Shown: piece after piece, positions 51,544 through 63,684 of the stretch
How the letters are laid out: each line of letters starts with the position of its first letter
Numbering within the stretch: the first letter of the stretch is position 1
Assembly (NCBI GenBank): GCA_025558095.1
Contig: JAIVFI010000037.1
Span: forward strand, 124,001 to 188,000
Origin: Hyaloraphidium curvatum
Lineage: Eukaryota; Monoblepharomycota; Hyaloraphidiomycetes; Hyaloraphidiales; Hyaloraphidiaceae
DNA: 64,000 nt
Direction of reading: 5' to 3'
Position numbers and translations under genes: made by a program
Notes under the pieces: generated by a model
What the model was told of the DNA's origin: nothing
The model's input: the letters and a program-made list of their open reading frames with translations, nothing else
Databases searched by the model: none

Positions 51544-53963
51544 CTACACCGGGAATATCCTGAGTGTCCCCTCCACCCTTCTCCTGCAAGCCGGGCACGG
51601 TCCCCCCTCCAGCCTCGGCGCGCAGAAAACGCACGACAGCAGGTGTCCGCACGGGACCATGGCCACGCACCGCAGGTCCCCGACGCAGAGCAGGCACGGC
51701 GAGGCCATGCCCTCCGCGGGGTCCTCCTCCTCGGGGACGGGCGCGCGCTTGCCGCGGCGGGAGGGGGCGGGGTTGGGTGCGGGAGCGGGTTTGGGAGCAG
51801 GCTGCGAGGGGGGTGTGCCGCGGCGGGCGAGGGCGGGGTGGGATTCGGAGATGGGGGAGGGCTGGCTCGGCGGCGAGGAGGAGAAGAGGGAAAAGTGCGA
51901 GGGCTGCGCGGCCAGCTGTGCCCAGGTCTTTTGTCCGGGCGGGTTGGCCTCGGCGGAGAACGGGCGGAGCAGATTGGGGCCGCTCTCGGGAACCGGGGGG
52001 GTGGCGAGCTTGCGGATCGAGGAGCCGATGATGCCGGCCTTGGGCGACGCCGAGGGGGAGTTGGGGAGGAGGCCGAAGCGGTTGGAGCCGGCAAAGGCGG
52101 GCGAGACGATCGGGTCCTCGTCGGGCACGATCCGGCCCGCGTCCTCCCGGCGCGGCAGCACGGCGGCGGACGGCTGGAAAGGTTCCGCGATGTCCTGTGG
52201 GGAAAGAGGCACGATGTCAGCGCGCGAAAACGTCGACGCAGCCGTCCGAGACCCACCGCAGCCCCGATCCCGATCCCCACCAGCCTCGACACGTCGAACG
52301 CCTCCCCCTTCTCCTCCGTCACCGTGCTGCTCTCGCTCCCCGAGTAGCGCGGGCTCCCGCGGTGCGCCGTTTCCGAGTCCGACGCGCTGTCGTGCAACTC
52401 GAGGGGGTCCGGGGAGCGGGCCTTGCGCGGGGGGTCGGCGGGCGGCGGGAGCGTCCGCGCGGGTGCGGGTTGAGGTGCGGGCTGGGGTTGTTGAGGCTGG
52501 CGCGGTAATGGCGCCGGGGCCGAGGCGGGGGCAGGAGGCGCGGGTGGGGGTGCAGCGGAGGGCACCGGGGTTGCGGGCTTCCTCTCCTTCTCCTTCTCCT
52601 TCTCCGCCGCGGGCTTCACCCCCGCCGGCTCGGGCGCCTTTGGCCGTTCCGGCAACGGCGCCGAAACTGGGGTCCCCCTGCCGCCGCGCTTCCGGCCTTC
52701 TGCGGGCTCCGGCTTCGGAGGCAGCGCGGGGCCAGCGTGCTTCGGCGCCGGCACTGCGGTCGGCAGCGGCTTCGGGGTGTCCTTCTCCTTCTCCTTCTCC
52801 TTCTCCGGCGCAGGCTTCGCGGAAGCGGGCTGCGCGCGGGCGGGTTGCGGAGACGGAGGCGCCGTGGCCGCGAACGCAGAAGCCGGCGCCGTCGCCGCGG
52901 ATTTGGCCGCCGGTCCGCGCTTCCCCGCCGCCTCGGCCGGGTAGGGCTCCAGCGGCGGCATGTCCGCGAACGCGTCCGGCTGCGCCTGCGGCGGCTGCTT
53001 TGCGGGCCCCTGCTTCTTCTGCGCCGGTGCGGAGGCGGGGGCGGGGGTCGGGGGTTTCGAAGGCGGCGGCTCGGGTTTGGGCGTCGCGGGGCGGGTATCT
53101 GCCCGGGCCTTGGCTGTAGGCTGGGGCGAGGGCTTGGCGGGCGGGTCCGGCGCGGGCTGCGGCTCGGGCTGCAGGTCCGGCGAGGGTAGCGCCGGGACGT
53201 TGGTGGGCGGGAGCACTGTGGGAGGACGACGCGTTGACGTCAGCGCTCCGATCCGCCGACGATGCCGCTCGGCCTCCCCACATTCGGGTTTCCTCGAGGC
53301 AAAGATCCGGTAGTGCAGGTTCGGCACCCATGTCGGCATTTTGCCCTCCAGCCTGTCCCAGAGGCTCGGCTTCCCCTTCCTCAGCGTGACCACGACGCTC
53401 TCCGCCTCGAGCTTCAGCTGGCAGTGCTTGGGCTGCACCGGCTGCGCCAGGTACAGCCGCAGACCCTGCGGCGTGCCGAGCTTGAACACCCTGTTGGGGA
53501 ACTGCACGTCCACGAGCCTCTCCCCCGTCACCACGACCCGCACGTCGTCCTCGACCAGCCCCGGCTCGTTCAGCCGGATGATCACGTCCGCGTAGGCGTC
53601 GGTCCAGTCGTGCTTGAGCTCCCTGTCGGTCCGCGCGCGCACGTGGTCCTTGGCAAACTCGGCGCGCTGCGCCTCCCTGTCGGCCTCGGCGGCGGCGCCG
53701 CCCGAGGGGTGCGGCCGGATCTTGCGGCAGTCCAGCTCCGAGACCCAGCGGGAGGAGGGATAGCGGTCCCACCCGACGTGGCGCACGCGGAAGTAGCGGT
53801 GCAGCGCAGGGCGGTCCGCGGTGGTTTCGGCGGGCTTCTTCTCCGAGGACTGGGGGGCGGCGTCGTCCTCCGGGGTGGCCTTGGCGAGGATCGAGGATCG
53901 GGGGAAGACCTGGAAGACGGCGGCTTCGAGGATCTGAGCGAGGGGGCGCCAAAAAAAGGACAT
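51544..53963 (-). CDS. CS-domain protein with long Pro-rich linker and C-terminal RING finger
   Basis: Exons 53963-53282, 53215-52257 and 52194-51544 give 763 residues. After a short N-terminal region, about residues 75-215 contain a CS/p23-like beta-sandwich (DWTDAYADVIIRL, DDVRVVVTGERLVDVQF, CQLKLEAESVVVTLRKG, PSLWDRL), the Hsp90-cochaperone type fold. A 400-residue linker of Pro, Ala and Lys-Glu runs follows (EKEKEKEKD near 380). The last 50 residues are a C3HC4 RING (CLLC...VPCGHLLSCVFCAP...CPAC). This suggests a ubiquitin ligase that reads chaperone clients, which is inference. The first intron (66 nt) preserves the frame; the second (62 nt, GTGGGT...CCACAG) moves the RING into register. 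The last residues are close to the stop at 51544. Confidence 0.8.
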
Positions 53964-54139
53964 CGATGCGGGAGAAGGGGAAAGGGGATCAGCGCCCCGA
54001 CCCCGGCACAACAGCAGGGCATTCCACCCACCGTTGCCACGACGGCATAACTGTCGTTTTGACACAGGATCGGGCCGGCGGTTTGCGGGCGCGTCGGGCG
54101 GGCAGGGGTTAGCGCGAACCGGGGGTCCCGGCAGGCGAC

Positions 54140-54459
54140 TCACGGGCCGTCTGGAAGAGCGGGGGTCAGCTACCGCCGGGCAAAAAGGGCGGCAGAGTAC
54201 CCACAGAGCGCCAGAATCTCCTCGCCGAGCGAGAACATCTGCATCGTCGACTGGTTCAGCGCGGCGGCCGGGTCGGCGGGCACCTCGACCTGCGGGCATT
54301 GCGAGGTCAGCCCGCCCTCTCCCCCGCGCCCTCCGGCATCTCTCAGCCCACGTTCTTCCCCTTCCCTTTCGCGGCGGGCGGCGCGGGCGGCGGCGCGGCC
54401 TTTTCGGCCTTTGCCTTTGCGGCCGGGGGCGCGGCCGCGCGGTGCTTGTTCTTGGCCAT
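54140..54459 (-). CDS. Small Lys/Ala-rich protein in three exons
   Basis: Not visible as a long open frame, but splice signals are textbook: exon 54459-54352, intron 54290-54351 (GTGGGC, branch CTGAC, GCAG), exon 54289-54205, intron 54151-54204 (GTGGGT, CTGAC, TTCCAG), exon 54150-54140. The product (67 residues) begins MAKNKHRAAAP, has a basic Ala/Lys stretch, then VEVPADPAAALNQSTMQMFSLGEEILALYGP. Basic small proteins starting MAKNKHK are known among ribosome-biogenesis factors, but I cannot name a family. A strong GTGAGT donor overlaps the stop, so a further exon (acceptor near 54054, ACGACAG) is conceivable and would change the C-terminus. Codon bias is high throughout. Confidence 0.45.
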
Positions 54460-54616
54460 CGCGGGCGCGGCGGGGCCGGGGGAATCCGCTACGGGGAGAG
54501 AGGAAGCGCCATGGCCGCTGCGGCCGTGGGACGCGGTATACAGGGGGAATCAGGCGGGGCGAAGTTTGGACCGTCGACCGTCTTCTGCGCGGCCGTCATC
54601 GCCGCCTTCGCCTTCA

Positions 54617-56933
<2,317 letters not shown>

Positions 56934-57143
56934 TTATAAATACGGGAAAAGGGTAAGATCGGGAGGGCAAGTTCCGCGTCCTTAGAGGTTGACTAGCAAA
57001 ATAACGAATCTCCGTTCGAAGTATCTCCCTTTTCTCCAGCGTCTCCCTGGTCTCCCTGGGGCCGTGCGAACACAGCCAGCGACCAGCAAAAAGGCGATCC
57101 TTCCGGGCCCTTCTGCATCTCGAGCCCGGTGGACACCCGAACC

Positions 57144-57890
57144 ATGGTCGACGCCGAAACGCCCTCCTCCGACATGCAACAGGCCCCGCAGGACGAAGAT
57201 GGTGACCTCCTAGCGCGCACGAAATGCCCGGACGTCCAGTGACACCCGCTGCCGCCGCAGACTTGGCTCCTATGCACGTAGCACGGCGGGCGCCGCACGA
57301 GAACCCGACATGCGACCCAAGACGACGACGTGATCAACATCGTGATAGAGATCTGATCAACATCGACATCAGCAACCTGCGGTACACCTCCCCGCCGTTC
57401 CTGGCCACCGACGTCGCGTGCAACGGCAAGATCACGTTCAACATCGTCCTGTGCTCGCCCGCCGGAATGCACACCGACTACGCCGGCGGTGAGTTCGTTT
57501 GAGCCGTCGCTCCGCCCACATTCGGCTGACCATGCGCGCGCTCCGGCCAGGGACAGACATCGGTGCCAACTGCAACGTCCTCAACATCAACATCAGCGAC
57601 CTGATTTACAGCTACGTCCTTGTCGCTTGTCACGCCCGAGGGCGGCATGCACCTGCGGGGCGTTCCCGACCGGCTCCGTCGCGCGCTGCCTGGACGTGGC
57701 GGGCGACATCGAGTTCAACATTCGGATGGAAAAAGGGGGGCCGCCCGAGGGCGGGTGGGGGAATGCTGTGGGGTTGCGGGCGGGGCGGGAGGGTTCGGTG
57801 CCGTCGGAGAACTCGGATGGCTGGGAATCATCCGGGAGTTCGTCGAATGACGGATCCGAGGGAAACGATGAACCGCTCGTGGGACCGTAG
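57144..57890 (+). CDS. Uncertain gene with a duplicated NIxISxLxY module
   Basis: A start at 57144 (MVDAETPSSDMQQAPQDED) and an intron ending at CCGCCGCAG (57259) are plausible. Downstream, two related segments occur. LINIDISNLRYTSPPF...CNGKITFNIVL lies around 57354-57450. NVLNINISDLIYSY... then CLDVAGDIEFNIRM lies around 57570-57730, joined by an intron (57490-57551, GTGAGT...GGCCAG). Within each copy the best-biased frame shifts by one base, so I cannot give a single reading frame. The C-terminal part is acidic (DGWESSGSSSNDGSEGNDE) and ends in TAG at 57888-57890. I do not recognise the family. It may be a small secreted or cytosolic beta-protein duplicated in tandem and damaged or mis-assembled. 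Confidence 0.35.
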
Positions 57891-58592
57891 ATTGCAAGGG
57901 TGGTTGCGATCCAGCAGAGCTTCATGTTCGCTTGACACTACAGTTGTGAGAAGTTGAGAAGCCAACACGATGTGCTTGTTTCACCTCCAGCATTCAACCC
58001 CCGACCGCCCGCGCCGCCATGCCCGTGAACGCGCCTGTCCCCGACAGGAGGACGCTTCTGTACCGTGCCTTGGTCTCCGGGAACCGCGAGCCCCTGACGG
58101 AGGAACGAGGCGCTTCACACTCCGCATCGCGTCCCCCCCCGCATCCCCCGCGCCGGCGCCCGCGCCCGCCCCCGGACGCAGCGGAGCCTCGGAGCAGTGA
58201 GAAGAGGGGTTTGTGACCGAAGACGCGCGAGGTGTGCTCTTGTTCGGGGTTTCCGGGCGGGTCCTTTGTCTGATCGGTTCGAACGACCCTCCGCTTGCCA
58301 CGGGAGATGCTTTGACAAAGGTCCTGAGGCCCAAACACCCTTTCGCAGGCTCGCCTTCCTGACGTACTGCTGGACTCGTAGACTCATCTCGACTTTGGTT
58401 CTGGAGCTTGACAGCGACGTGACTTAGCGCTCGCGACGGCTCCCTACTCGGTCCACGTCGGTTGCTCAATTCGCGAGAAATGTAGACAAGGTGGATAGTC
58501 ATGATCTGATTGATGAGCTGATACTGGGACTAAGTGATGCGCTCGTGCCTACGTGACCTCAGTCGCTGGCCGGCCCCTCCGCGGTCTCCACA
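57891..58592. other. Intergenic spacer, possibly one short exon
   Basis: About 700 nt before the aminotransferase 3' end. A 65-codon frame from an ATG at 58019 (MPVNAPVPDRRTLLYRALVSGN) has coding-like bias for its first 30 codons and then becomes Pro/Arg low-complexity; it could be a first exon. Otherwise I see nothing. Confidence 0.25.
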
Positions 58593-59873
58593 TCATGCCC
58601 TTCCCCCCCCCAGCCCTCCTCCCCTGTTGCACCCTCCCCTCGCATGCCGCGCCTTCAGCTTCCCCACCACAGTCTCCACGACCCTCCTCACCTCCCCCTC
58701 CGTGATCCCAGAGAACAGCGGCACCCCGAACGCCCGGTCGGCCAGTTCCTCCGCCCTCGGCACCCCCTCTTCGGCCCCGCGCAGGCCGGCATAGGGCGCC
58801 ATCCGGTGCAGCGGGTAAAAGCCCGGCCGCGTCTCGACGCCCTCCGCCAACAGCTCCTTCAAAAAGGAGTCCCGCGCGTCGGGCGTCCAGGGGCCGCGGA
58901 GCTGCAGCACGTAAACCCAGTGCGAGGGCGTGCACCCCGGCCTGCGCGCGGCGGGGACGAGGAGGTCGCCGTGCGGGGCGAACAGCGCGTCGTACAGCTC
59001 CGCCGCGGCCGCCCGGCTCGCCAGGAAGGAGTCCAGCCGTTCGAGCTGCGCGCAGCCGACGGCCGCCGGGAGGTTCGAGAGGCGATAGTTGAACCCGGGT
59101 TCGTCGTGCCAGTACCGCTTTCCCGGGCGCATGCCGTGGTCCCGCAGCATCCTCGCGCGGGCGAGCACGGGGGCGGAGCGGAGCAGCACCGCGCCGCCCT
59201 CGCCGGTGGTCGCCGTCTTGTTGGCAAAGAAGGAGAAAACGGAGGCGTCGACGTCCGACAGGCCGCCGATCGTTTCGGGCCCGTAGGAGGCTCCCAGGGA
59301 TTCGGCGGCGTCGGCGACGAGCAGCAGGTTCCGGCGGGCCGCGAGGGCGCGGAGCGCGTCCCAGTCCGCCGGCACGCCGTACAGGTCCACGGCAATCAGC
59401 GCCCGAGTCGCCGGGGAGCATTTGCTCTCCGCGTCCTGCGGGTCCATCCCGCCGTATTCGTCGACGTCCACCAGCACCGGCGCCGCGCCGGCCAGCAGCA
59501 CCGCGTTGGCCGTCGCCGCGAAAGTGTACCCCGGCACCAGCACCTCGTCGCTCTTCCCCACGCCGAGCGCCGCCAGGGCCAAATGGAGCCCGGCGGTGCC
59601 GCTGGACACGGCCAGTGCGGGGACGCCGCACAGCGCCTCGAGCGCCGCCTCGAAACGGGTCACGTACGCCCCTTGGGAAGACACCCAGCCGCTTTGGACG
59701 CAGTCGAGCACGTACGCGGCCTCGTTCCCGCTCAGGTCGGGCCGCGCAACGGGGATGAAGGGCGGCGAGGGGGTTGTTTGGGAGTCATCCCCGCCGGCGT
59801 GCCCGTTGGGGCCTCGGACCTTTCCTGGGGCATCGGCCCGGACAGAATGCTCGGCGGAGCCTCCGTCGACCAT
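58593..59873 (-). CDS. DegT/DnrJ/EryC1/StrS-family sugar aminotransferase
   Basis: Intronless, 426 residues from the ATG at 59873. This PLP enzyme family transaminates keto-sugar nucleotides. Motifs in order: PVARPDLSGNEAAYV, SSGTAGLHLALAALGVG (phosphate-binding turn), DEVLVPGYTFAATANAV, PVLVDVD, VDLYGVPADW, VADAAESLGA (Asp holding the pyridine N), then FSFFANKTATTGEGG with the Schiff-base Lys. GFNYRLSNLPAAVGCAQLE and the C-terminal PLFSGITEGEVRRVVE complete the fold. It lies head-to-head with a glycosyltransferase-like gene (about 100 nt between starts), suggesting joint use in making an amino-sugar glycan. Perosamine/viosamine-type synthases are the nearest concept. Bacterial-like and intronless, so old horizontal transfer is possible. 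Confidence 0.9.
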   Translation of the reverse strand: MVDGGSAEHSVRADAPGKVRGPNGHAGGDDSQTTPSPPFIPVARPDLSGNEAAYVLDCVQSGWVSSQGAYVTRFEAALEALCGVPALAVSSGTAGLHLALAALGVGKSDEVLVPGYTFAATANAVLLAGAAPVLVDVDEYGGMDPQDAESKCSPATRALIAVDLYGVPADWDALRALAARRNLLLVADAAESLGASYGPETIGGLSDVDASVFSFFANKTATTGEGGAVLLRSAPVLARARMLRDHGMRPGKRYWHDEPGFNYRLSNLPAAVGCAQLERLDSFLASRAAAAELYDALFAPHGDLLVPAARRPGCTPSHWVYVLQLRGPWTPDARDSFLKELLAEGVETRPGFYPLHRMAPYAGLRGAEEGVPRAEELADRAFGVPLFSGITEGEVRRVVETVVGKLKARHARGGCNRGGGLGGGRA

Positions 59874-59974
59874 CGGCGAGGGGGAAAGAATGGGCTGCTC
59901 AGCAATGGAGCAATAAAACCCTTGGCGAAATCCCGCCGTTTCTCGCCGCCGTCGCGAATCCTGTCGATCGCGGC

Positions 59975-61591
59975 ATGCCCTGGCCGCGCTGGCCGCGTCT
60001 CCTCGCGGCTCTGACTTTGGCGGTGCTTGCGCTGCCGCTGACTCCGCTGCCGTGGCGGTTGGGGGTGCGGGACCCGCCGGCGGTGGAGCTCCCTGCCGGG
60101 TACGCGCTCCGCGACGCCGGCGAGGCGGAACTGGGGAAGGCATTCCTGCGGCGCGCCCCGGCCCGGCTGCGCGTCGACGAGACCACGTGCGAGGGGTTCG
60201 ACCTGATCGACCAGGCCGCAAGGGCAGCGAAGGACGGCGCGGGCGGGGTCGCGCGGTCCCGCCGGCGCCGCGCCGCCGTGGCCGTGGCCGACTACCACGG
60301 CGCCACACACAACGTCGGCATGTTCCGCGAGATGCACGAAATCGTCGTCCGCGCCGCTGAGGACCTCCCGATCGGGGAGGCGCCCGCCGCGGGGCCGTTC
60401 TTGACGGGCACCAGGCTCGGCAGGCGGCCGCTGCACGAGCCGGTGTACCTCACGTGCCCGCCGCGGGCAGCACGCCGCGAGGTGTTCGGCGCCTTTTCCG
60501 CCGCGAAGTTCGTGCGCCGCGCCGACGTGCTCTTCTTCTCCGTGCCGGCGGCGTTGGTGCAGCACTTCATGGCGCTCAACCGTTCCATGGTCCTGTGGTC
60601 CGTCACGCCCCCCGACCACGGCCGCCAGAACGTCGCCAGCTTCCGGCGCTTCCGCTCCGACTTGCGCCGCGCCGCCGCGTCGCCCCGCGTGACGATCGTG
60701 GCCGGCAACGCGTACAACGCGCGCTACCTCGAGCACTACTACGGCGTGCGCCCCGCGGCGGTCATCAGCCTGTACGGCTCGTACCGCTCCGCGCCGCCTT
60801 CCCTCCGCCCGGCAGGCAAGCCTAAGCTGGGTCTGTTCCCCAAGTGGAGCTGGACCCGGTTCCCATGGGCCGCGCCAATCGCCGCGTCCCTTGCCAACCA
60901 CTCGAGCCTCGCCGTCCGCTTCGACGTCGAGGTCGCGGACCCCGTGCGCATCGGCTCCTACGCGGCCCTGGTGCACCTGCCCTACACGCACAACACCAAT
61001 CTGCTCCAAGAAGCCTGGGCCGCGGGGGTGCCGATCTTTGCTCCGACCCTCGACATGCTGGTCGCGCTGGACCAGGAACGCTGCCTGATGAGCAACCGGA
61101 TATACTGGGCGCACGTGCCCGAGCCGTGCCGCCCGCGGTTCCCCTACGGCGCCGCCGAGACGCAGTACCACCTCTGGCCTTCCGTGAAGGACCCCCCGGC
61201 GCACCGGTACTGGCTCGCCCCGTCGTCCTTCTACGACGCCGCCGACCTGCCGCACGTATCGCACTACCCTTCGTTTGACGCGCTGCCGGGGATGCTGCTG
61301 GATGCGGACCTGGCCGGCATCGCCGCGGCGATGCGTGCCGCCGCGCCGGCGCGGGAGCGCCGGATCCGCGAGGCGTGGAGGCGGGTTTTCGCCCGCGCGC
61401 TGCGGCACGTTCCCGACGCGCCGGAGCCGCCGGCGGTCCCCGGCAGCCTGGAGGAGGGCATGCGTGCGCTGTGGGGGGACGACATGTCGGGGCCGGGTTA
61501 CGAGGCGGAGGAGAAGGTGCCCTGCGACAGGTTCGCGAGGGGGGTGCCGGAAAGGGGCACGTGCGACGAGTGGCTGCCGTTCCCGTTCTAA
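59975..61591 (+). CDS. Type II membrane protein, glycosyltransferase-like (exostosin/GT-B style)
   Basis: Intronless, 538 residues from the ATG at 59975. A single N-terminal helix (LLAALTLAVLALPLTPL) acts as a signal anchor, so the catalytic part should face the Golgi lumen. The C-terminal half has GT-B-like segments: VTIVAGNAYNARYLEHYYGV, LGLFPKWSWTRF and a late SYAALVHLPYTHNTNLLQEAWAAGVPIFAP block. The last resembles the nucleotide-sugar-binding end of GT4/GT47-type enzymes (variable residues around a conserved Glu-Ala). I cannot assign a CAZy family by eye. Position between an aminotransferase and another glycosyltransferase-like gene supports glycan synthesis. Confidence 0.65.
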   Translation: MPWPRWPRLLAALTLAVLALPLTPLPWRLGVRDPPAVELPAGYALRDAGEAELGKAFLRRAPARLRVDETTCEGFDLIDQAARAAKDGAGGVARSRRRRAAVAVADYHGATHNVGMFREMHEIVVRAAEDLPIGEAPAAGPFLTGTRLGRRPLHEPVYLTCPPRAARREVFGAFSAAKFVRRADVLFFSVPAALVQHFMALNRSMVLWSVTPPDHGRQNVASFRRFRSDLRRAAASPRVTIVAGNAYNARYLEHYYGVRPAAVISLYGSYRSAPPSLRPAGKPKLGLFPKWSWTRFPWAAPIAASLANHSSLAVRFDVEVADPVRIGSYAALVHLPYTHNTNLLQEAWAAGVPIFAPTLDMLVALDQERCLMSNRIYWAHVPEPCRPRFPYGAAETQYHLWPSVKDPPAHRYWLAPSSFYDAADLPHVSHYPSFDALPGMLLDADLAGIAAAMRAAAPARERRIREAWRRVFARALRHVPDAPEPPAVPGSLEEGMRALWGDDMSGPGYEAEEKVPCDRFARGVPERGTCDEWLPFPF

Positions 61592-61699
61592 TCCACGCTG
61601 CACATGATCGGATGGCGTGATCGGATGCGTCCGGTGCCGGTTCCCGTTCGGGATTCAAGGGGACGTGGGGGTGAGGCGAGGCGGGACGGCCGGCGCAAA

Positions 61700-62965
61700 A
61701 TGCTGCGCGTCGTGCCCCGCCTGCACGGGCCGGCGGCGCTGGGTGCCGCGGCACTGTTCACCGCTGCTCTTGTCCTCTTCTACGCGTGGCGGACGGGGAT
61801 TCTGGGGCCGGAGACGGGGCGGGCGGCGGCGCCGGACGACGCGGACGGCGACCTCCTCCGAACCACGTCCGGCGAGCGCGTCCGCGAGCTGTTTGCGCGG
61901 TACGACGCGGCGGCGGGCTTCCCGCGCATCGACCTCGTCGTGCCTCTGGACCCCGGAGCGCTGCCGCTGCTGCACCCGCTGGCCGCCTCGGCGGACCTCT
62001 TCTGGCCGCACAAGGCGGGCAGGAAGATCCTGCTGGTCGACGGTAACGCACCCCCGCTGGGCCCGCTCACGCCTCCCGGCTGGGACGTCGAGGAGGTGCG
62101 ATACCCGCCCGGCCTGGACGGCGTGGGCGGCTGGCTGCGCTCGCAGTGGGTTGCCGCCAACGCCGACGTCCTCTCGCGCTCCGGGGCCGAGTTCCTCGCC
62201 TTTCTGGACGCCGACTCGCCGCTCGCCCTCAAGGTCACCCCCGATCTGCTGTTCGACGCCGCGGGACGCGTGCGGGTGATTGGCAACTACGCGTGGCAGC
62301 AGCGCCTCTGGGCCCCGTCGTTCAGGTTCTACCTCAACGACAGCGCGGGCACCATGGCGCCCTACATCAACTCGATGGTCTTCCTCCCGCAGGTGTTTCC
62401 CCGGGCGATGCTCCCCGCCGCGCGGGAGTTCTACTCCTCCCTGCACGCCGGCCGCCCGGACGTCGCCGAGCTGATGAAGCGGTGGAGCGCGACCACCAGG
62501 GACCCGCACATGTCCTTCTTTGCCCTCTTTGCCCACTTTGCGCTCGCATCCCCGCGGTGGAAGGACCGCTTCTTTTTGGTGGACGAGAACCGCGACGCCC
62601 CCGTGCTCCGCTCCGCCGCGCACCTCCCGTACCAATCCTGCTACCTGCGCAGGCTGGCACCGGGGTTCGCCAGCGCGGTGATAATCGCCGGCGTGAGGCA
62701 CAAGCGGTACGACTACGCGGCGTACTACGCCGCCGCGAGGGAACTCCTCCTCTCGGGGGCGTGCGCTTCCGTCCCCGCGGGCAGCGTCCCCGCGTGCGCG
62801 CGGGTGGAAGCGCCGGATGTCGAGGATGCGAGGAACTTCTGGTGGGAGTATTCGGCCGAGAACTGGTGGCCCAATGCGACGGCCGCGGGAGGGGGGTTCA
62901 GGGGGGCGTGGGACGCGCATTTCGCGCCTCTGCACGCCAAACTGAGGGAGCTGATGGGGCCATAG
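61700..62965 (+). CDS. Type II membrane protein, glycosyltransferase-like with DxD motif
   Basis: Intronless, 421 residues from the ATG at 61700; the frame opens at 61604 but that start would leave only 12 nt after the previous gene. A signal-anchor helix (ALGAAALFTAALVLFYAW) follows a short basic N-terminus. The body shows a GT-A pattern: PRIDLVVPLDPG strand, KILLVDGN, WVAANADVLSRSGAEFLAFLDADSP with the DxD metal motif (near residue 180), and later RDPHMSFFALFAHFA. It is tandem with the preceding glycosyltransferase-like gene. Together with the aminotransferase and acetyltransferase it forms a plausible set for building an N-acetylated amino-sugar glycan. Donor and acceptor are unknown. Confidence 0.62.
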   Translation: MLRVVPRLHGPAALGAAALFTAALVLFYAWRTGILGPETGRAAAPDDADGDLLRTTSGERVRELFARYDAAAGFPRIDLVVPLDPGALPLLHPLAASADLFWPHKAGRKILLVDGNAPPLGPLTPPGWDVEEVRYPPGLDGVGGWLRSQWVAANADVLSRSGAEFLAFLDADSPLALKVTPDLLFDAAGRVRVIGNYAWQQRLWAPSFRFYLNDSAGTMAPYINSMVFLPQVFPRAMLPAAREFYSSLHAGRPDVAELMKRWSATTRDPHMSFFALFAHFALASPRWKDRFFLVDENRDAPVLRSAAHLPYQSCYLRRLAPGFASAVIIAGVRHKRYDYAAYYAAARELLLSGACASVPAGSVPACARVEAPDVEDARNFWWEYSAENWWPNATAAGGGFRGAWDAHFAPLHAKLRELMGP

Positions 62966-63089
62966 GGGGGAGAAGCGGGGGAGCAGACGCCGGTGCCGGT
63001 GCGTGTTGGACTGGCAACACATCGGCTGCCCACGGTCCGTAGCCCCAGCATCCCGCAGCACGCCATCCTCCCGCCCCAATGTCCCCGCC

Positions 63090-63608
63090 CTACGCGCCCG
63101 CAACCTCCCTCTCCATGATCCACAGCGTCTCCCTCCCCTCCGCATCCGCGAACCCCTCGGAAAGGTAGAGCGCCCTCGCGCCCGCGTTGGCCCTGTCCAC
63201 CGAGAGCCGCACCCGCGGCACCCCGTTCTCCCGTGCCTCGGCGAGCAGCCTCCGCACGACGGCGCGTCCGATCCCGGCGCGGTGGCACAAGGGGGACACG
63301 GCGACGCCGAGCCAGACGTGCCCGCCGTCGGGGTCCAGGTGGCCGTACCCGACGCACTCGGGGGGCCCTTCCGCGTCCCGCAGCGCAAGCACGGTAACCA
63401 GCTGCCCGGCCAGCGCGGTGTCAAACTCGCGGCGGGCAAAGTACCGGAACGCGGGGAGCGCGGCGGCGTTCGAGGGCGGGGAGAAGAGGAACGCGCGGAG
63501 GGCGGCGAGCAGCGCGGCGCGGGCGGGGTCGGGGGCCGGCGGGAGCAGCGCGAGGCGGATGCCGGGTGGCGCGGAGGGATCCGGCGGTGGCGCGTTTGGG
63601 GATGCCAT
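63090..63608 (-). CDS. GNAT-family N-acetyltransferase
   Basis: Intronless, 172 residues from the ATG at 63608. The GNAT core is clear: FDTALAGQLVTVLAL (beta 2-3), CVGYGHLDPDGGHVWLGVAVSP (beta 4), CHRAGIGRAVVRRLLAEA (the acetyl-CoA Q/RxxGxG/A loop, here HRAGIG) and RLSVDRANAGARALYLSEGF (motif B, Asn-Ala and Tyr). It transfers acetyl from acetyl-CoA to an amine. In this neighbourhood an amino-sugar, as in PseH/PerB-like steps, is an attractive substrate, but protein or small-amine substrates cannot be excluded. No targeting sequence is seen; a Pro-rich N-terminus precedes the fold. Confidence 0.82.
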   Translation of the reverse strand: MASPNAPPPDPSAPPGIRLALLPPAPDPARAALLAALRAFLFSPPSNAAALPAFRYFARREFDTALAGQLVTVLALRDAEGPPECVGYGHLDPDGGHVWLGVAVSPLCHRAGIGRAVVRRLLAEARENGVPRVRLSVDRANAGARALYLSEGFADAEGRETLWIMEREVAGA

Positions 63609-63684
63609 GAGGCGTGGCAGAGCCGGACGGCCGAAGGACGCAGCGGACAATTGGCCAAGGGATTCGCTGGCGCCCCATTGTGCT

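Noticed and set aside
61655-63658. A 667-codon minus-strand frame over the second glycosyltransferase-like gene
   Set aside because: Shadow frame: no recognisable motif, while the plus strand has a signal anchor and DxD motif, and the minus-strand acetyltransferase uses another frame.
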